64,000 nt of DNA, taken from positions 8,859,485 through 8,923,484 of the forward strand of contig OY986968.1 of the NCBI GenBank assembly GCA_963920575.1. The letters run 5' to 3'. Position 1 is the first letter of the stretch. Every line of letters begins with the position of its first letter. Below the pieces are notes generated by a model, which saw nothing but the letters and a program-made list of their open reading frames with translations, was not told where the DNA came from and searched no databases. Source of the stretch: Narthecium ossifragum (lineage: Eukaryota > Streptophyta > Magnoliopsida > Dioscoreales > Nartheciaceae). A program made the position numbers and the translations under genes. This document shows positions 11,389 through 22,500 of the stretch, in pieces.

Positions 11389-11755
11389 TGTAACACCCCA
11401 GCCCTCCACTGGGCCCCGGCCCGCGGGCTCCCGGTCCGACCAGGATCCGTTCGAGGGCCCCACCCGACACAATATTGTCCACTTTTGGCTCACCGCAGAA
11501 ATATGGGAAAACTTCCCAGTAGGTCACCCATCCCGGGACCTCTCCAAGGAAAGCACGCTTAACCTTGGAATTTTCTGGCGGATCACTGCCAGCACGGCTT
11601 TAAAACGCATTGTGTCTATTAAGGGCTTACTATATACTTATATCGAACCCCAGACCATACACTGGCGTTGTGGGATTGCTTACCCGGCTACCCGACTCAG
11701 CCTCGCCCTCCAGGCGCAGGCATCTTGTCCAACGGTAGACCCAGCGGGGCCCACA
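11389..11755 (-). mobile_element. Solo LTR of a Cassandra-type TRIM carrying 5S rRNA sequence
   Basis: The 367-bp insert starts TGTAACACCCC and ends GGGGCCCACA, flanked by perfect 5-bp duplications TAGGG (11384-11388 and 11756-11760) inside the integrase gene. Its middle (about 11511-11610) is a diverged 5S rRNA in minus orientation. Cassandra elements are known to carry an RNA polymerase III 5S promoter in their LTRs. TG...CA ends plus a 5-bp TSD argue for an LTR rather than a 5S-derived SINE. Confidence 0.85.
11511..11610 (-). promoter_or_regulatory. 5S rRNA-derived internal pol III promoter
   Basis: The minus strand shows an A-box region GTTAAGCGTGCTT (11552-11563 core), a degenerate intermediate element and a nearly perfect C box GGATGGGTGACCTACTGGGA (about 11512-11535). 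The transcript body on both sides is diverged, so it is not a functional 5S rRNA gene, but the promoter boxes are well kept. Confidence 0.8.
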
Positions 11756-11760
11756 TAGGG

Positions 11761-12504
11761 AGTGACAACTTTATGGGAGATGTTATATATATCTAGAGTG
11801 TGACGGAAATACCTATTCATGAAATGAGATCCACCATCACTTATTATAGCTCTAGGATGACCAAATCGAGAAAAAATATGAGAATGAAGGAATTTGACTA
11901 CGACTCGGTGATCATTGGTCCTAGTGGCTATGGCTTCAATCCATTTCGAAACATAATTAACGGCTAATAAAATATAAGTGTAGCCATTCGAAAGGGGAAA
12001 CGGGCCCATGAAATCAATACCCCAAACATCAAATACTTCACATTCAATAATTAGATTCTGGGGCATTTCATTTCGACGAGAAATACTACCCAACTGTTGA
12101 CAACGAATGCAAGCTTTGGAGAAACTGTGAGCATCACGAAAAATCGAGGGCCAATAAAACCCTGACTGAAAGATTTTTGCTGTGGTTCTACGGCCTGAAA
12201 AATGTCCTCCACATGCATGAGAATAGCATGATGTCAAAATAGAGATAATTTCTGATTCGGGCACAAAACATCTCATAATTTGGTCCGGACAATGCTTAAA
12301 AAGAATAGGATCATTCCAAACATACGATTTGACTTTCGAAAAGAATTTATCTCGATCTTGTTTATTCCAATGTGCAGGAATGAATCCGGAAACAAGATAA
12401 TTTACGATTTGTGCAAACCACGATCTCGGTGCCTGATCAACAGCTAAGAGATGTTCATCGGGAAAAGTATCATTAATCGGAAATGAATTATTAATCGCAT
12501 CCAA
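11761..12504 (-). pseudogene. Element A integrase, zinc-binding and catalytic core
   Basis: Motifs run in order: an HHCC-type region (SHACGGHFSGRRT, then SKACIRCQQLG), the first catalytic Asp (VWGIDFMGPFP), and the second (AIISDGGSHF). The third lies beyond the Cassandra insert. The N-terminal segment (DEHLLAVDQAPRSWFAQIVNYL) is typical of the linker between RNase H and integrase in Athila elements. The frame runs open to the insertion junction. Confidence 0.9.
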
Positions 12505-12555
12505 AGGAAGTCGAGAAAGATGATCTGCAACTACATTTAGGGCTCCATTTTTATC

Positions 12556-12978
12556 TCATAACTCAAGATCGAACTCCTGAAGCAGCATAATCCACCGAAT
12601 TAATCGAGGTTTGAGTTCTTTCTTAGTTACCAGATATCTAAGGGCGGAATGATCAGTAAAGATGATAACTTTTGACTCAAGAAGATAAAATCGAAACTTT
12701 TCTAAGGCAAAAATTACAACTAACAATTCCTTCTCGGTCGTGGTGTAATTCACATGGGCTTCATTTAATGTTTTACTAGCATAATAAATGACTCGATGAA
12801 GTTTATCAATTGTTTGCCCAAGAATGACCCTCACGGCATGATCAGAAGCATCACACATGATTTTAAAAGGACGATTATAATCCGGAGAATGGACAATAGG
12901 TGCCGAAGAAAGTGAGTCATGAAGAATACTAAAAGCGTTAAGACATAAATCGTCGAATACAAATGGAACATCCTTCAC
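12556..12978 (-). pseudogene. Element A RNase H domain
   Basis: This is a retroelement RNase H of the RT-linked type: [15 protein letters not shown] carries the first catalytic Asp, [18 protein letters not shown] the Glu, and [11 protein letters not shown] the next Asp. It degrades the RNA strand during reverse transcription. A stop separates it from the following tether (VVADHLSRLPLDA, about 12505-12550) and another from RT. Confidence 0.9.
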
Positions 12979-13032
12979 TAGTAAAGCACATACCGGCAGG
13001 GAGATCTTACTAAAATCTTTAATGAATCGCCG

Positions 13033-13462
13033 TTAGAACCCAACATGGCCCAAGAATGACTGAATTTGACGAACTAAAGAAGGAGGAGGAAGTTTGAAAA
13101 TGAGTTCCAACTTAGTTTTATCAACCTCAATCCCTCTACTTGAAATCACATGGCCAAGAACGATACCCTCTGTAACCATGAAATGGCTTTTCTCCCAACT
13201 CAACACAAGATTAGTTTTCTCACATCTAGCAAGAACTCTGGATAAGTTTGCAAGGCACGATTCAAAGGATTGGCCAAAAATAGAGAAGTCATCCATAAAT
13301 ATTTCTAAGAACTGTTCAATCATGTCCCCAAAGATAGCAAGCATGCAACGTTGGAAAGTAGCTGGAGCATTGCAAAGACCAAAGGGCATGCGATGATATG
13401 CAAACGTTCCATAAGGACATGTAAAGGTTGTTTTCTCCTGGTCATTAGGATCTATGGCCACT
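13033..13462 (-). pseudogene. Element A reverse transcriptase, second half
   Basis: This contains the palm signatures TFTCPYGTFAYHRMPFGLCN and the catalytic box FMDDFSIFG, followed by the thumb (VLGHVISSRGIEVDKTKLEL). The front half lies at 15864-16604 on the other side of the solo LTR. The catalytic Asp pair is intact; a stop after the thumb region disables the polyprotein. Confidence 0.9.
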
Positions 13463-13980
13463 TGATTTGTCACGCCCCGCCCCAATTAAAACAATATTAT
13501 CCCAAATAATTACTGAAAATTTTGGCATGACCCTTGGGCACGGGTGCGTGAGTTCACATTTACACAACCTGTCAATAGATAATTTATATACACATCCTAA
13601 GCATTTATTCACAATCTTTCTCTCTTTACAATCATTCACCACATCTAGGGGCACATACGCCCACATCAATTCAAATAAAATACATGTACCTGTATTCAAT
13701 TTATCAGATTTCATGTAACTAAGTACATAACCACCAAAATACATGATAATTCAGGAAAATCCACAATATACAATTTTGTTTCATATCCAACATATACATG
13801 CATATCATATATAAGAGATAAAGATGCAGAATACAGAATGACTCCTCTGCACAGTAGATGATCTCCATAGGATGCAGTGGTCTCGGGCCTACCTCCACCA
13901 AAAATCGAAAACCCAAACAATGAGTTAAAAAGCCCAGTAGGAGTCACCTGACACACTCTAGGACACTGGTGTACACCCAC

Positions 13981-14257
13981 CTATCCTAGTATACTGCCCA
14001 AGTATGGTCTGGCTAGTATGGGTAAGTCTTACACGCACAGTCGCCGCGTCCGGCCGTCAATGCTCGCCCATACCCCATAGACTCTATACCTAGCCCCAGT
14101 ACACTAGTATAGGTACAACATCCTATACTAGCTTACTGATCTTAGTATGGTCTGGCTAGTTTGGGTAAGTCTTACACGCACAGTCGCCGCGTCCGGCCGT
14201 CAACGCTCGCCCAGACCCCTATAGACTCTATACAAGCCTCAGTACACTAGTATAGGC
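13981..14257. repeat. Two tandem ~135-bp units inside delta LTR
   Basis: Units starting about 13981 and 14122 share CTTACACGCACAGTCGCCGC and ACTAGTATAGG segments. The same duplication occurs in the other delta copy at 27838-28119, so it predates the separation of the two copies. Confidence 0.85.
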
Positions 14258-14274
14258 AAACACATCCTCAATCA

Positions 14275-14375
14275 GATCAAATCCTCAATCAGATCAAATC
14301 CTCAAGTCATATCCTCAATCAGATCAAATCCTCAAGTCATATCCTCAATCAGATCAAATCCTCAAATCAGATCTT
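14275..14375. repeat. Short AT-rich tandem array (CCTCAATCAGATCAAAT)
   Basis: About five imperfect copies of a 16-29 bp unit built on TCCTCAATCAGATCAAAT with interspersed CAAGTCATA. The other delta copy has a related GAGGATTTGATCTGATTTGA tract at about 27770-27835. Confidence 0.8.
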
Positions 14376-14902
14376 TAATCAGGTCAAAGTCCTCAGATCA
14401 AGTCATCAACTTAGTCCCTAGACTCCCTAGACTCTGACTAGTCTAGCTACAGGACCTGACTAGACCCAACCATAACCCCAATCCTATCATGTATGCACAA
14501 GACAAAGAACACAAAAAATAAAGCAAATAACAATTATCATATATTCACACAATTCAAGCAAACATCAGGTCATAGCATATCACACAACCATCACTAGGGA
14601 AAAACATGCACAACATAGCATTAAAACAACACATCATACAAATCCTAATAGGAGGTAACTCCTACCTCAAGAGAACAATCAATGCGCTCCCTACGTCCGG
14701 CGGTCCACGTCCTGCTCCGACCCCTGACCACCGCCCACTCGATCGCCTAAAGAACAAGAATAAGGAAGCAGTCAGGTAGGGCTCCAAACGCGATTAAAAT
14801 TACTAGAATTAGGCCGATCTCGAAAAGCTGATCGAAACGGCGTGAAGACCAGCGAAAACAGGAATCTGGAGGCTTTGGTGGCACGTTAGCAAACAGCTAA
14901 CA

Positions 14903-15000
14903 GGGCACTGCGTGCACAGGGCACTGACCCGTGCACAGGGCACTGACCCGTGCACAGGGCACTGTCCAGTGCACAGGACACTGACCAGTGCACCAGGCAA
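14903..15000. repeat. 19-bp tandem array with inverted symmetry (GTGCACAGGGCACTGACCC)
   Basis: Four to five units of about 19 bp are built on GTGCACAGGGCACTGACCC. Each has GTGCAC and GGGCACTG/CAGTGC palindromic pieces, so single strands could fold. A reduced version is in the other delta copy at about 26962-27018. Confidence 0.8.
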
Positions 15001-15654
15001 ACGACGCGCACAGCGCACAGCGTCACCTTCTTCCTGGAGGAGATCGCCGGAGCTCACGTCGAAGCTCCGTCGAATCTCCAAACCAGGTTGCTCAATCACC
15101 GGGAAAACCACAAGAGGAGAAGAAGGGAAGCCTCTCGCTGTCCCTTGCAAGGTTCCTTAGGAGGTCGGTGGCCATGACTAGAGAAAGGCCGGACGGAATC
15201 ATCACCGGAATCCATGGTCGGGAGAAGAAACAAGGCTGCTGACTTGGGAAAAGTCCCAGGGACAGAGAGGACGGCGTCGAGGTTCACCTCCACCCTTTCC
15301 CGACGATGCAGTCACCGGGAAGAGGAGTGGTGTCAACTCCGACGTCGTCTCTGGTGACCCATGGCCAGAGAAACCCACAAAATACCCCAAAACCTGTCGG
15401 AAACCCAACAAAAAAACTCGGAATGAAAGGAGGGAGAAGATGGAAGCTCACCTTCGACGAGAACGGAAAGAAATTCGACGGAGAGCCGCCCCGAAGGTTC
15501 ACTCCCCAGCGAGCTCCATCGTTTCCACAGCTCGATCTCACCCTCTCCGCTCCTCTTCCCCCCTCTCCAGCTCCCTCTCTCACGATCTCTCTCCCTCGCT
15601 GCCGATCTCGCCCTCTCTAGCTCCGGCGCCGGCGATCTCCGTCTCCTACACCCT

Positions 15655-15715
15655 TCTCTCCCTCTCGATCTCTCTAGATCTCTCTCGAGCTCTCTCTCTC
15701 TCTCTCTCGGGTTGG
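15655..15715. repeat. CT microsatellite
   Basis: Imperfect (CT)n tract in the delta LTR leader; the reverse-oriented copy at 26262-26300 shows the matching (GA)n tract. Confidence 0.9.
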
Positions 15716-15863
15716 CAGCCAAAGGATGGGAAAAGAGAAGCCTGGATTTCTCTAGAAGGGTGTGGGTCATTTTGCAGAAAACACCCCGCAAGACCCAAAT
15801 TACGTGAAAAATCCTCCAATTTACATAATGCCCGGAAATTTACACTTAGGCCCTTACATGATT

Positions 15864-16604
15864 ATACCCAGAATAACCATCAAGGAAACAATAATAGGAT
15901 TGTCCCGCTAGTCTATCTAATATTTGGTCAATGAAGGGCAATGGAAAATGGTCTTTACGAGTCAAAGCATTAAGACGCCTATAATCGATGCAAACTCTCC
16001 ACCCTGTGGTCTGTCGAGTTGGGATATCCTCCCCTTTATCATTTTTAACCACTGTTATCCAAGATTTCTTAGTAACGACTTGAGTTGGGCTAATCCATCT
16101 AGAATCCGAAATAGGGTAAATTATCCCTGCATCTAAGAGTTTAATTACTTCTTTCATTACAACATCTTTCATAAGAGGGTTGAGGCGGCGTTGCATCTCC
16201 CTTACACATTTGGTTTCATGCTCTAAGAGTATGCGATGCATGCAAATCGAGGGATCTATGCCTTTAAGATCACCAATGGACCATCCTATAGCTCTTTTAT
16301 GCAATTTAAGAACCTCAAGTAGTTGATATTCTTGATCAGTGGTTAATGTAGAAGAAATAATTACTAGGAGAGTACACGCAGGTCCGAGGAAGGCATATTT
16401 CAGATTCGAAGGCAACGTTTTGAACTCCAAAGATGGAGGTGAAACCAAAGACAATATAGCTGGAATTGACGAAGTAGGAGGTAAGGGCTTAATGAGAGGT
16501 TCTTTCCATGAAATGCCACAAACATCAGTAACCAAATCAGGATCGTTAAAATCCTTTAAAACCTCTTCATTTTCAGGCTTAAACACTGATGAAAACTCAT
16601 TCAA
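15864..16604 (-). pseudogene. Element A protease-RT linker and RT first half
   Basis: The frame includes AIGWSIGDLKGIDPSICMHRI (the usual Athila pre-RT block), fingers motifs (RRLNPLMKDVVMKEVIKLLD, GWRVCIDYRRLNALTRKDHF) and the first catalytic Asp in FLDGYSGYN, where the solo LTR cuts in. The remainder of RT is at 13033-13462. No stop occurs within the 247 codons. It copies element RNA into cDNA in virus-like particles. Confidence 0.92.
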
Positions 16605-16786
16605 ATCACATTCTCGTCATTCACAACCGGAAAAACTACATCTTTATTCAGAAAATCTCCATGCAAATCTGACAAATGTTGTTAAAAAACATCATCCTCA
16701 ATCACAATAAACATATCACAACCACTCTCAAAGCTCCCACACGGAGCATCAACATTCAGCAATAATGTAGGTAGTGTATCATCAAC

Positions 16787-17290
16787 TCAACTATCGACTT
16801 CATCATCATTGATTAATGCATTAATCATAAAACAATCATCATCATACGCATGATTCTTTGAGGCATGAAATATATTTAAACGCAATTCCATATTACCAAA
16901 CGTGACTGTCATGAAACCATCTCTAAAATTAATACACGCGTTGCCCGTAGCTAAGAAGGGTCGGCCAAGAATTATAGGGACAAATTTCTTATTTTGAACT
17001 CCGGGTTCCATGTCCAGAACTACAAAATCAACCGGAAATATACACTGATCAACCTTAACCAAAACATCTTCAAGAATTCCTCTTGGGGTCTTAATAGATC
17101 GATCGGCTAATTGCAAAGTCATGGCTGTTGGTTTCAGTTCTCCTATGCCAAACTTAGAGTATAAAGAATACGGCATGGGATTAACACTCGCACCCAAATC
17201 TAATAATTCTCCATCAATCGTGCAATTTCCTATAATGCATGAGATTGTGGGAGTTCCACGATCTTTAAGCTTGGGAGGAAGATCACAGTG
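16787..17290 (-). pseudogene. Element A aspartic protease
   Basis: The retropepsin active site LLDLGASVNPM (GAT at 17198-17200) is followed by LADRSIKTPRGILEDVLVKV and the C-terminal LGRPFLATGNACINFRDG. This is the Athila form of the single-domain protease that would cleave the polyprotein. Upstream coding toward gag is frameshifted (about 17280-17500). In contrast to elements B and G, the catalytic Asp and the Gln before LADRS are preserved here. Confidence 0.88.
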
Positions 17291-18016
17291 AAGGATTGAG
17301 CTAACTTGCTAAGTCAAGAAAACTTCTTAGAAACATGAGATATAGATTGTCTTTTATAAGTGCAAAGATCTTTGAGGAATTTGGCATAGGATGGAATTTG
17401 TTTGATGGCATCAAGAAGAGGAAGGTTAATATGAGCTTTCTTAAACACGTCCATCATTTCATCTAATTTTGAATTTTTTGTATGGAGTGGATGTAGGATC
17501 TACTAAAGCTTCAGGAAAAGGAACCTCATGAACATAAGTCGTAGGATTTGGTTCTTTCTCCTGAGATGATGTCATGTTCTGTGATGCATGCAAATTGTCA
17601 ATAGAATCATGAAGATTTGGAGTTGGAATGTCAGATGATGAATTAGGTTCTTTTGATACCTCTGAATCTTGATCTAATGATTTCTGAGATTGGGATGCAT
17701 GCAGATCTCGGTCACATGTAGCTTCATTTGGTTGCTCTATATTAACAAAAGTTTTACCACTTCGAAGAGTAGTTACCGCCTGGACTTGTTCATGAGACGA
17801 GTCTACAAAATGTTGGCCTCTGGGGTTTGGAATAGGTTAGCTTGGCAATTGCTCATCCTCTCTTCTAGACAAAGCATTAGCTAACTGACCCAACTGGACC
17901 TCTATCTTCGCTAGAGTTTGAGAATGAGAATGCACTAATTGGGTTAACTCATCGCTATTTGGATTTTGATTTGGTTGTGGTTTAGGATGGGAAGATTGAT
18001 CTTGAGGTCCTTGACT
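17291..18016 (-). pseudogene. Degenerate linker between element A gag and protease
   Basis: Recognisable fragments occur in changing frames (a Lys-rich segment, PPKLKDRGTPTISC near 17230-17290, and Ser/Asp-rich repeats), with several stops. No distinct gene is present. Confidence 0.6.
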
Positions 18017-19285
18017 CTAGGGAGGTATATATGGTTTATGCCCCCAAGATTGAGATGGTTGAGCTTGGAAAGGCCGATATGAAGGTCGAAACGGCGGAGT
18101 TTGGCCTTGAGAATTTGAAGGATATGACGGTTGAAACTTTGAAGGATAACTTGGAGTTTGAGCACCCATGGATGGCCTTGAATTAAAAGAAGTTGGTTGT
18201 TGGCTAGGTGTTCTCGAAGAAAAATTTGGATGGTCTTTGAAACCAGGATTGTAGGTATTGGAATAAGAATCGTAAGCTGGTTTTGATTGACCATAAACTG
18301 CATTTATATGTTCCTTTACTAACTCTGGATAATGACATGCTAAATGGCAGTCAGTAACATCGTGACCAGAAGCAGAACACAAGAAACAGAGTTCCCCAGA
18401 AGATGGAAGCATAGGCGGAATAGAAGAATCAACCTGATTTGTCGTTTGGGAAAGTACTTGATCAAGTTTCCTACTTAATGCATCAACTTGTTGAGCAAGA
18501 CGGGTTGACTCATTTAGTTCTAGGATTCCTCTAGGATTAGATTGGTTTGAAGGTCCGCGATTATTGCTAGAGAAAGTGGCATGATGTTGAGAGTTTTCAA
18601 CAAGTCTCTCAAAGAGCCTCCAAGAATCGTCAAGAGGATTGGTAATGAAAACTCCACCACATGTAGTGTCTATAGTCAACTGATGTTTCTCCTTAAGACC
18701 TTTATAAAAATTTTCTACTATGGCCCATTGAGGAAATTGATGATAGGGACACTTCCTAAGAAGCTCTCTATAGCGGTCCCAAGTCTCATGGAATGCTTCG
18801 TCGTCGGCTTGTCTAAATGAAGAAATCTCATGACGAAGATCACTAGTTTTATTAATCCGAAAGAATTTTTCAAGAAATTGGGCTTGTAATTGAGGCCAAG
18901 TAGTGATTGATCGAGTTTCCAAAAAAGTAAGCCAATGTTTAGCTTTATCTTTAAGAGTAAAAGGAAATAGTTTGAGTCTCCAAGCATCTTCAATAAAATT
19001 ATTGACTCTCACTGTAAAACTAATCAAAATAAACTCCTCGATATGATTATATGAATCTTCGTGAGATAGTCCGTGAAAGGTTGGTAAAGATTGTAAAAAT
19101 TATGGCTTAATCTCATAGTGGGCTGCCCCAATCACCGGGGGTTGAATGCAAGAATTGGAAGTGAATGAGGTTGGAACATAAAAATCCTTCATGCCCCTAT
19201 GACCTTGATCCTCAGGTTGATTAGGATTAACATTAGGTTCAAGAGGGTCATTAGGGTTATCCATGATTTGATGAGGCGGAGACAA
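18017..19285 (-). pseudogene. Element A gag
   Basis: The frame starts MSPPHQIMDNPNDPLEP on the minus strand, has a stop at about 19100, then continues through a gag core (AWRLKLFPFTLKDKAKHWL, FLEKFFRINKTSDLRHEIS, CPYHQFPQWAIVENFYKGL) and a CCHC zinc knuckle (CFLCSASGHDVTDC) at about residue 213 of the second segment. A Pro/Ser/Gln-rich tail follows. Gag assembles the particle that packages element RNA. The long repeat-rich C-terminus with PSYPS-type repeats is common in Athila gag. Confidence 0.9.
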
Positions 19286-19612
19286 AACTAACTGTTTATG
19301 CGATGTACCTCAAGAAGCAAAAAATTCTTTCAATGTAAGAGAAAGATCTGGGCCATTATCATCATTCATTCACACATCACAAAGACCTAAAAGAGTTAGG
19401 AATACAAACAGTGCAATCTTGATGACGTGTTTGTTGGCGATCGCACCTTCACCGCTAGGAAGGATGCTCCATCATTCTTCCCCTAATGATCACAAAAAGA
19501 TACGGAAATATTAGCACTAAAACTATTATTATTTTCTTATATATTAAAAGATGGAAAACAACTAATTAAAAAAGAAACTATACTAAGTAAACAACTCAAA
19601 ACACCGTATAGT

Positions 19613-19629
19613 CCCCGTCAACGGCGCCA
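19613..19629 (-). promoter_or_regulatory. Primer-binding site of element A
   Basis: The minus strand reads TGGCGCCGTTGACGGGG, seven bases inside the LTR edge. It matches the TGGCGCCGTTG-type PBS of Athila elements, usually assigned to tRNA-Asp. Confidence 0.85.
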
Positions 19630-20646
19630 AAATTTTGATATAGCTTGAAAAGTGTCGTGGCTTAACAAGTCTAACCAAACTTACTATAATTTCCAGTGAT
19701 CTACTTTAACTACTAAAGAACTAGTAGATAGTGGAGAGTCCGAGTCGAATCCACCAGGACTAAGGTGATTGAGATTCAACGCTTAGTAAATTTCCTACCA
19801 ATGAGTTGGGAAAAGATTACGATTTAATATTAAACTAAATTTATACTAAAAGGGTTTATGAATATGAGAGAAAGGACCACAGAATTCTTAATCAATAACC
19901 AAGGTTCTACCAGGTCTTCCTAAGATTATGGCACGTTAATCACGATGAATGGCTTTCCTAAAAGTTGAAAAGTGAATGGCTAGTTCTCCTTATCACTCAA
20001 CAAGTTCTGGTTTGAATTCCTTGTTGACAAGAACAATTACCTAAAGAATCAGTGACTGAATGATTAGTTATGTTCACTGCTAATGAACCCTCTTATCAGG
20101 ATGAATTCATCACGAGCAATAGTACAGATAGAAATTTAGGTGTAAGATCAAGATGGTTTAGCATCTTGATGTCCAAATCAATAGAACATAATGGTTCTAG
20201 CACTATACAATCCCTAATCACGAAGAAGATTTCATCCGAGATACCATGGGACTAACATGGTACTCCTAATAGATGAATCCAATCCAAGCCCTAACATACA
20301 CAAGCTCTGGAATCAAGTGCAAACAAGAACAATCTATACATCCAACAAGAAATCGACACCAAGGTATAAAAGAAATAAAAATCAATCCATATAAGTCAAT
20401 CAATAAGGTAAACAAGCCCTAGATCTAAGAAATCCCTAGTAGAATCCCTAGTTACATCATAGGAATCCCATGGCTAGGATTTTAGCTACTCATCTTTAGG
20501 GGTCGATCCATAGGTGAAAGTCGATGATCTCCTTCCGCCATGGATCTCCTCCAAAGAATCTTCCAAGAAAAGTTCACAAGAAAAACAGGAAAACTCTCCC
20601 CAAAAAAACGTCCAGGAAGAGTCCCCCAAAATCCCTAAAAACTGAC

Positions 20647-20655
20647 TATTTATAG
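20647..20655 (-). promoter_or_regulatory. TATA box of element A LTR
   Basis: CTATAAATA on the minus strand, followed by a GC-poor leader. The same box is at 28732-28741, 41798-41807 and 58994-59003 in the other alpha LTRs. Confidence 0.65.
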
Positions 20656-20704
20656 CCTAAGAAAACATCCTCCCACGGATTAGGTCTGAGTCGTTGATCT
20701 TCCT

Positions 20705-20955
20705 TTCTGATCGCAAAGGATCGATCCTTCCATGGAGTAGGATCGATCATACTATCTTCAATTGCTGGTGACGCCCCGCGAAGGATCGATCCTACTAGTT
20801 GAGTAGGATTGATCTTTCAACTATTGTCTTGCTACGTCCCATGGAGGATCGATCATTCCCTTAAAGGAAAATCGATCCTATTATATTTGTTCTTTGTCCA
20901 GTTGCTGGTCGAGTAGGATCGATCCCTTCAATAGAGGAAGATCGATCCTTCATGC
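20705..20955. repeat. Paired GATCGATC motifs in U3 of element A LTR
   Basis: Four pairs of the palindromic octamer or one-base variants, each pair about 20-30 bp apart, for example AAGGATCGATCCTT then AGGATCGATCA. They lie just upstream of the TATA box in the LTR's own orientation. Confidence 0.85.
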
Positions 20956-21111
20956 CATGCCCGAATATACTTCTTTTAGCTTCAAAGTTGATCTAACTCA
21001 TAATAGGGTCTGTTATACCTGAAATGGGATAAAAGTAGTCAGTAAAGCATTGCTCGGAGACCAATAAAGCCAAGTTACAATGGTGTTTTGTACACTTTTC
21101 AAGTCTTATCA

Positions 21112-22500
21112 ATCACTCACTAATTGGGATTCAATTTATAACAAGTTTGTCAGCAAATTTTATTCCCATGCCATGACTACCAACATCAGGAGGCAAATTC
21201 CAAATTTTCAGCTAGTTGTTGGCGAAGCATTCCATGAAGCATGGGATAGATTTAAAATGCTTTTGATGCAATGTCCCCATCATAATTAATCTCTAGAAAA
21301 TCAGATGCAATATTTTTATGATGGACTAAATCTTTCTTGTCAGACTATAACAGATAATGCTATAGGTGGAGCAATGTTCAAAAAGACACCACTAGAGGCA
21401 TATGAAATTTATGAGATGCTGGGATCCAACTCACAGCAGAGAGACGCGAGGAACAAGGCGAGAGGCATTTATGAGCTGAATCAGAACAACAACATGGCAA
21501 GGCTGATTGCAGCCCTCAACAAGAAGATAGACGCATTGATGTCAACACAAGAAAAACCGGTTGTGGTTTGTTAAATTTGCAATATTGTTGGTCATAGGTT
21601 TGATTCATGTCGTTCGGGTAATGAATAGCTTGAATATGTGCATGAACAAGCTAATTTGATGAATGCTTATAACCTGAGACCTAGATTTGATTCTTATGCA
21701 AATACTTACAATCCTAGTTGGAGGGAGCATCCAAATTTTTCATGGAAAAATACTACTAATGCTAGTATGCCTTCTACTAATCAGTCTAACCCACCTGTTA
21801 AGTTGTCTTTGGAAGCGACTATGTTAGCTTTTATGCAAAAAATAGACTCAAAGATCGAACGGCAGGATTCGGCAATTATTCAACATGAAGCAACATTAAA
21901 GAATGTGACAGCATCCATTGAAAAGTTAGGAGTTAAAGTAGGACAGCTTGCAGATGCTATACAAGCCCATGTTCCAGGCAAATTTCCAAGCCAATCTGAG
22001 CAAGTGAAAGCAGTTACAGTTCTTTGTTTAGGTAAGATAATTGATAATAAGATTAATTCTGAAGTTACTGATGAGTGTTGTGATGATAAAATTGAGGAAG
22101 TCGAAAGGAAGGAGTCCTCGAAAAGGCCACCGAAGGCCACATCTATTTCTGAGCACGAAAAGAGAGGAATTTCAGATTCTGAGGTTCATCACAGCACTCC
22201 TCCAGCATATGTGCCGCCAATTCCTTTTCCAAGTCGTCTTAAGAAAGCCAAAATGGATAAGTCATATTATGAAATTAATGATATTTTATCTAAGGTTAAT
22301 GTGAACTTACCATTGCTTGATGTGATTAGAAAAATGCCATCATTTTCAAAGCTCTTCAAGGAACTAAGTACTTATATGTGTAAATATGAACCTCATGAAA
22401 AGGTGATGGTTTCAAAAACGGCAAGCGCGGTGCTATAAAGGAAGCTTCCGCCCAAGCTTTAGGATCCAGGGAGTTTTAGCATTAGTATTACAGTTGGTGA
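21112..22500 (+). pseudogene. Element B gag, N-terminally truncated
   Basis: It begins inside gag (SLTNWDSIYNKFVSKFY) exactly at the element A junction and aligns with element G gag throughout (PHHN...ENQMQYFYDGLNLSCQT, IYELNQNN). The zinc knuckle is damaged by a stop at the equivalent of CSICNIVGHRFDSC. Further stops occur at about 21571, 21627 and 22436. The Lys/Glu-rich C-terminal region and the repeats NPSWREHPNFSW match G. Confidence 0.9.

Larger units (their letters stand above)
13468..15858 (-). mobile_element. Solo LTR, family delta, inserted in element A RT
   Basis: The 2391-bp segment begins TGTCACGCCCCGCCCC and ends GGCCCTTACA, with perfect target duplications TGATT at 13463-13467 and 15859-15863. 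It is the inverse orientation of the solo LTR at 26092-28617, sharing its ends and internal repeats. It lies exactly between the motifs GYSGYN and the following RT strand. No second LTR or internal region is present. Confidence 0.93.
3372..21111 (-). mobile_element. Element A: Athila-like Ty3/gypsy retrotransposon with extra 3' ORFs
   Basis: Read on the minus strand the order is 5' LTR (19636-21111), PBS (19613-19629), gag, aspartic protease, RT, RNase H, integrase, then a long region with extra ORFs down to about 3954. Gag-pol without an intron, a TGGCGCC-type PBS and an additional ORF between pol and the 3' LTR are typical of the Athila lineage. The right LTR end abuts element B gag at 21112. 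The 3' LTR is not seen and must lie beyond the Helitron on the left. The body is interrupted by solo LTRs at 4907, 11389 and 13468 and a MITE at 8458. Scattered stops and frameshifts make it inactive. Confidence 0.85.
19636..21111 (-). repeat. 5' LTR of element A, family alpha
   Basis: It starts TGATATAGC and ends TCTTATCA (TGATA/TATCA inverted ends), 1476 bp. The left edge abuts the PBS, the right edge abuts element B gag, so the boundary is clear. It shares the CGTGGCTTAACAAGTCTA start, a GAGTCCGAGTCGAATCCAC block and the end with the LTRs of element C and the solo at 57935. Confidence 0.9.

Noticed and set aside
11461..11620. A functional 5S rRNA gene
   Set aside because: Only the promoter boxes are well kept, the rest is diverged, and TG..CA ends with TSD show it is part of an LTR.
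13445..13980. Short minus-strand frames beside the RT piece
   Set aside because: They lie within the delta LTR and have no domain support.
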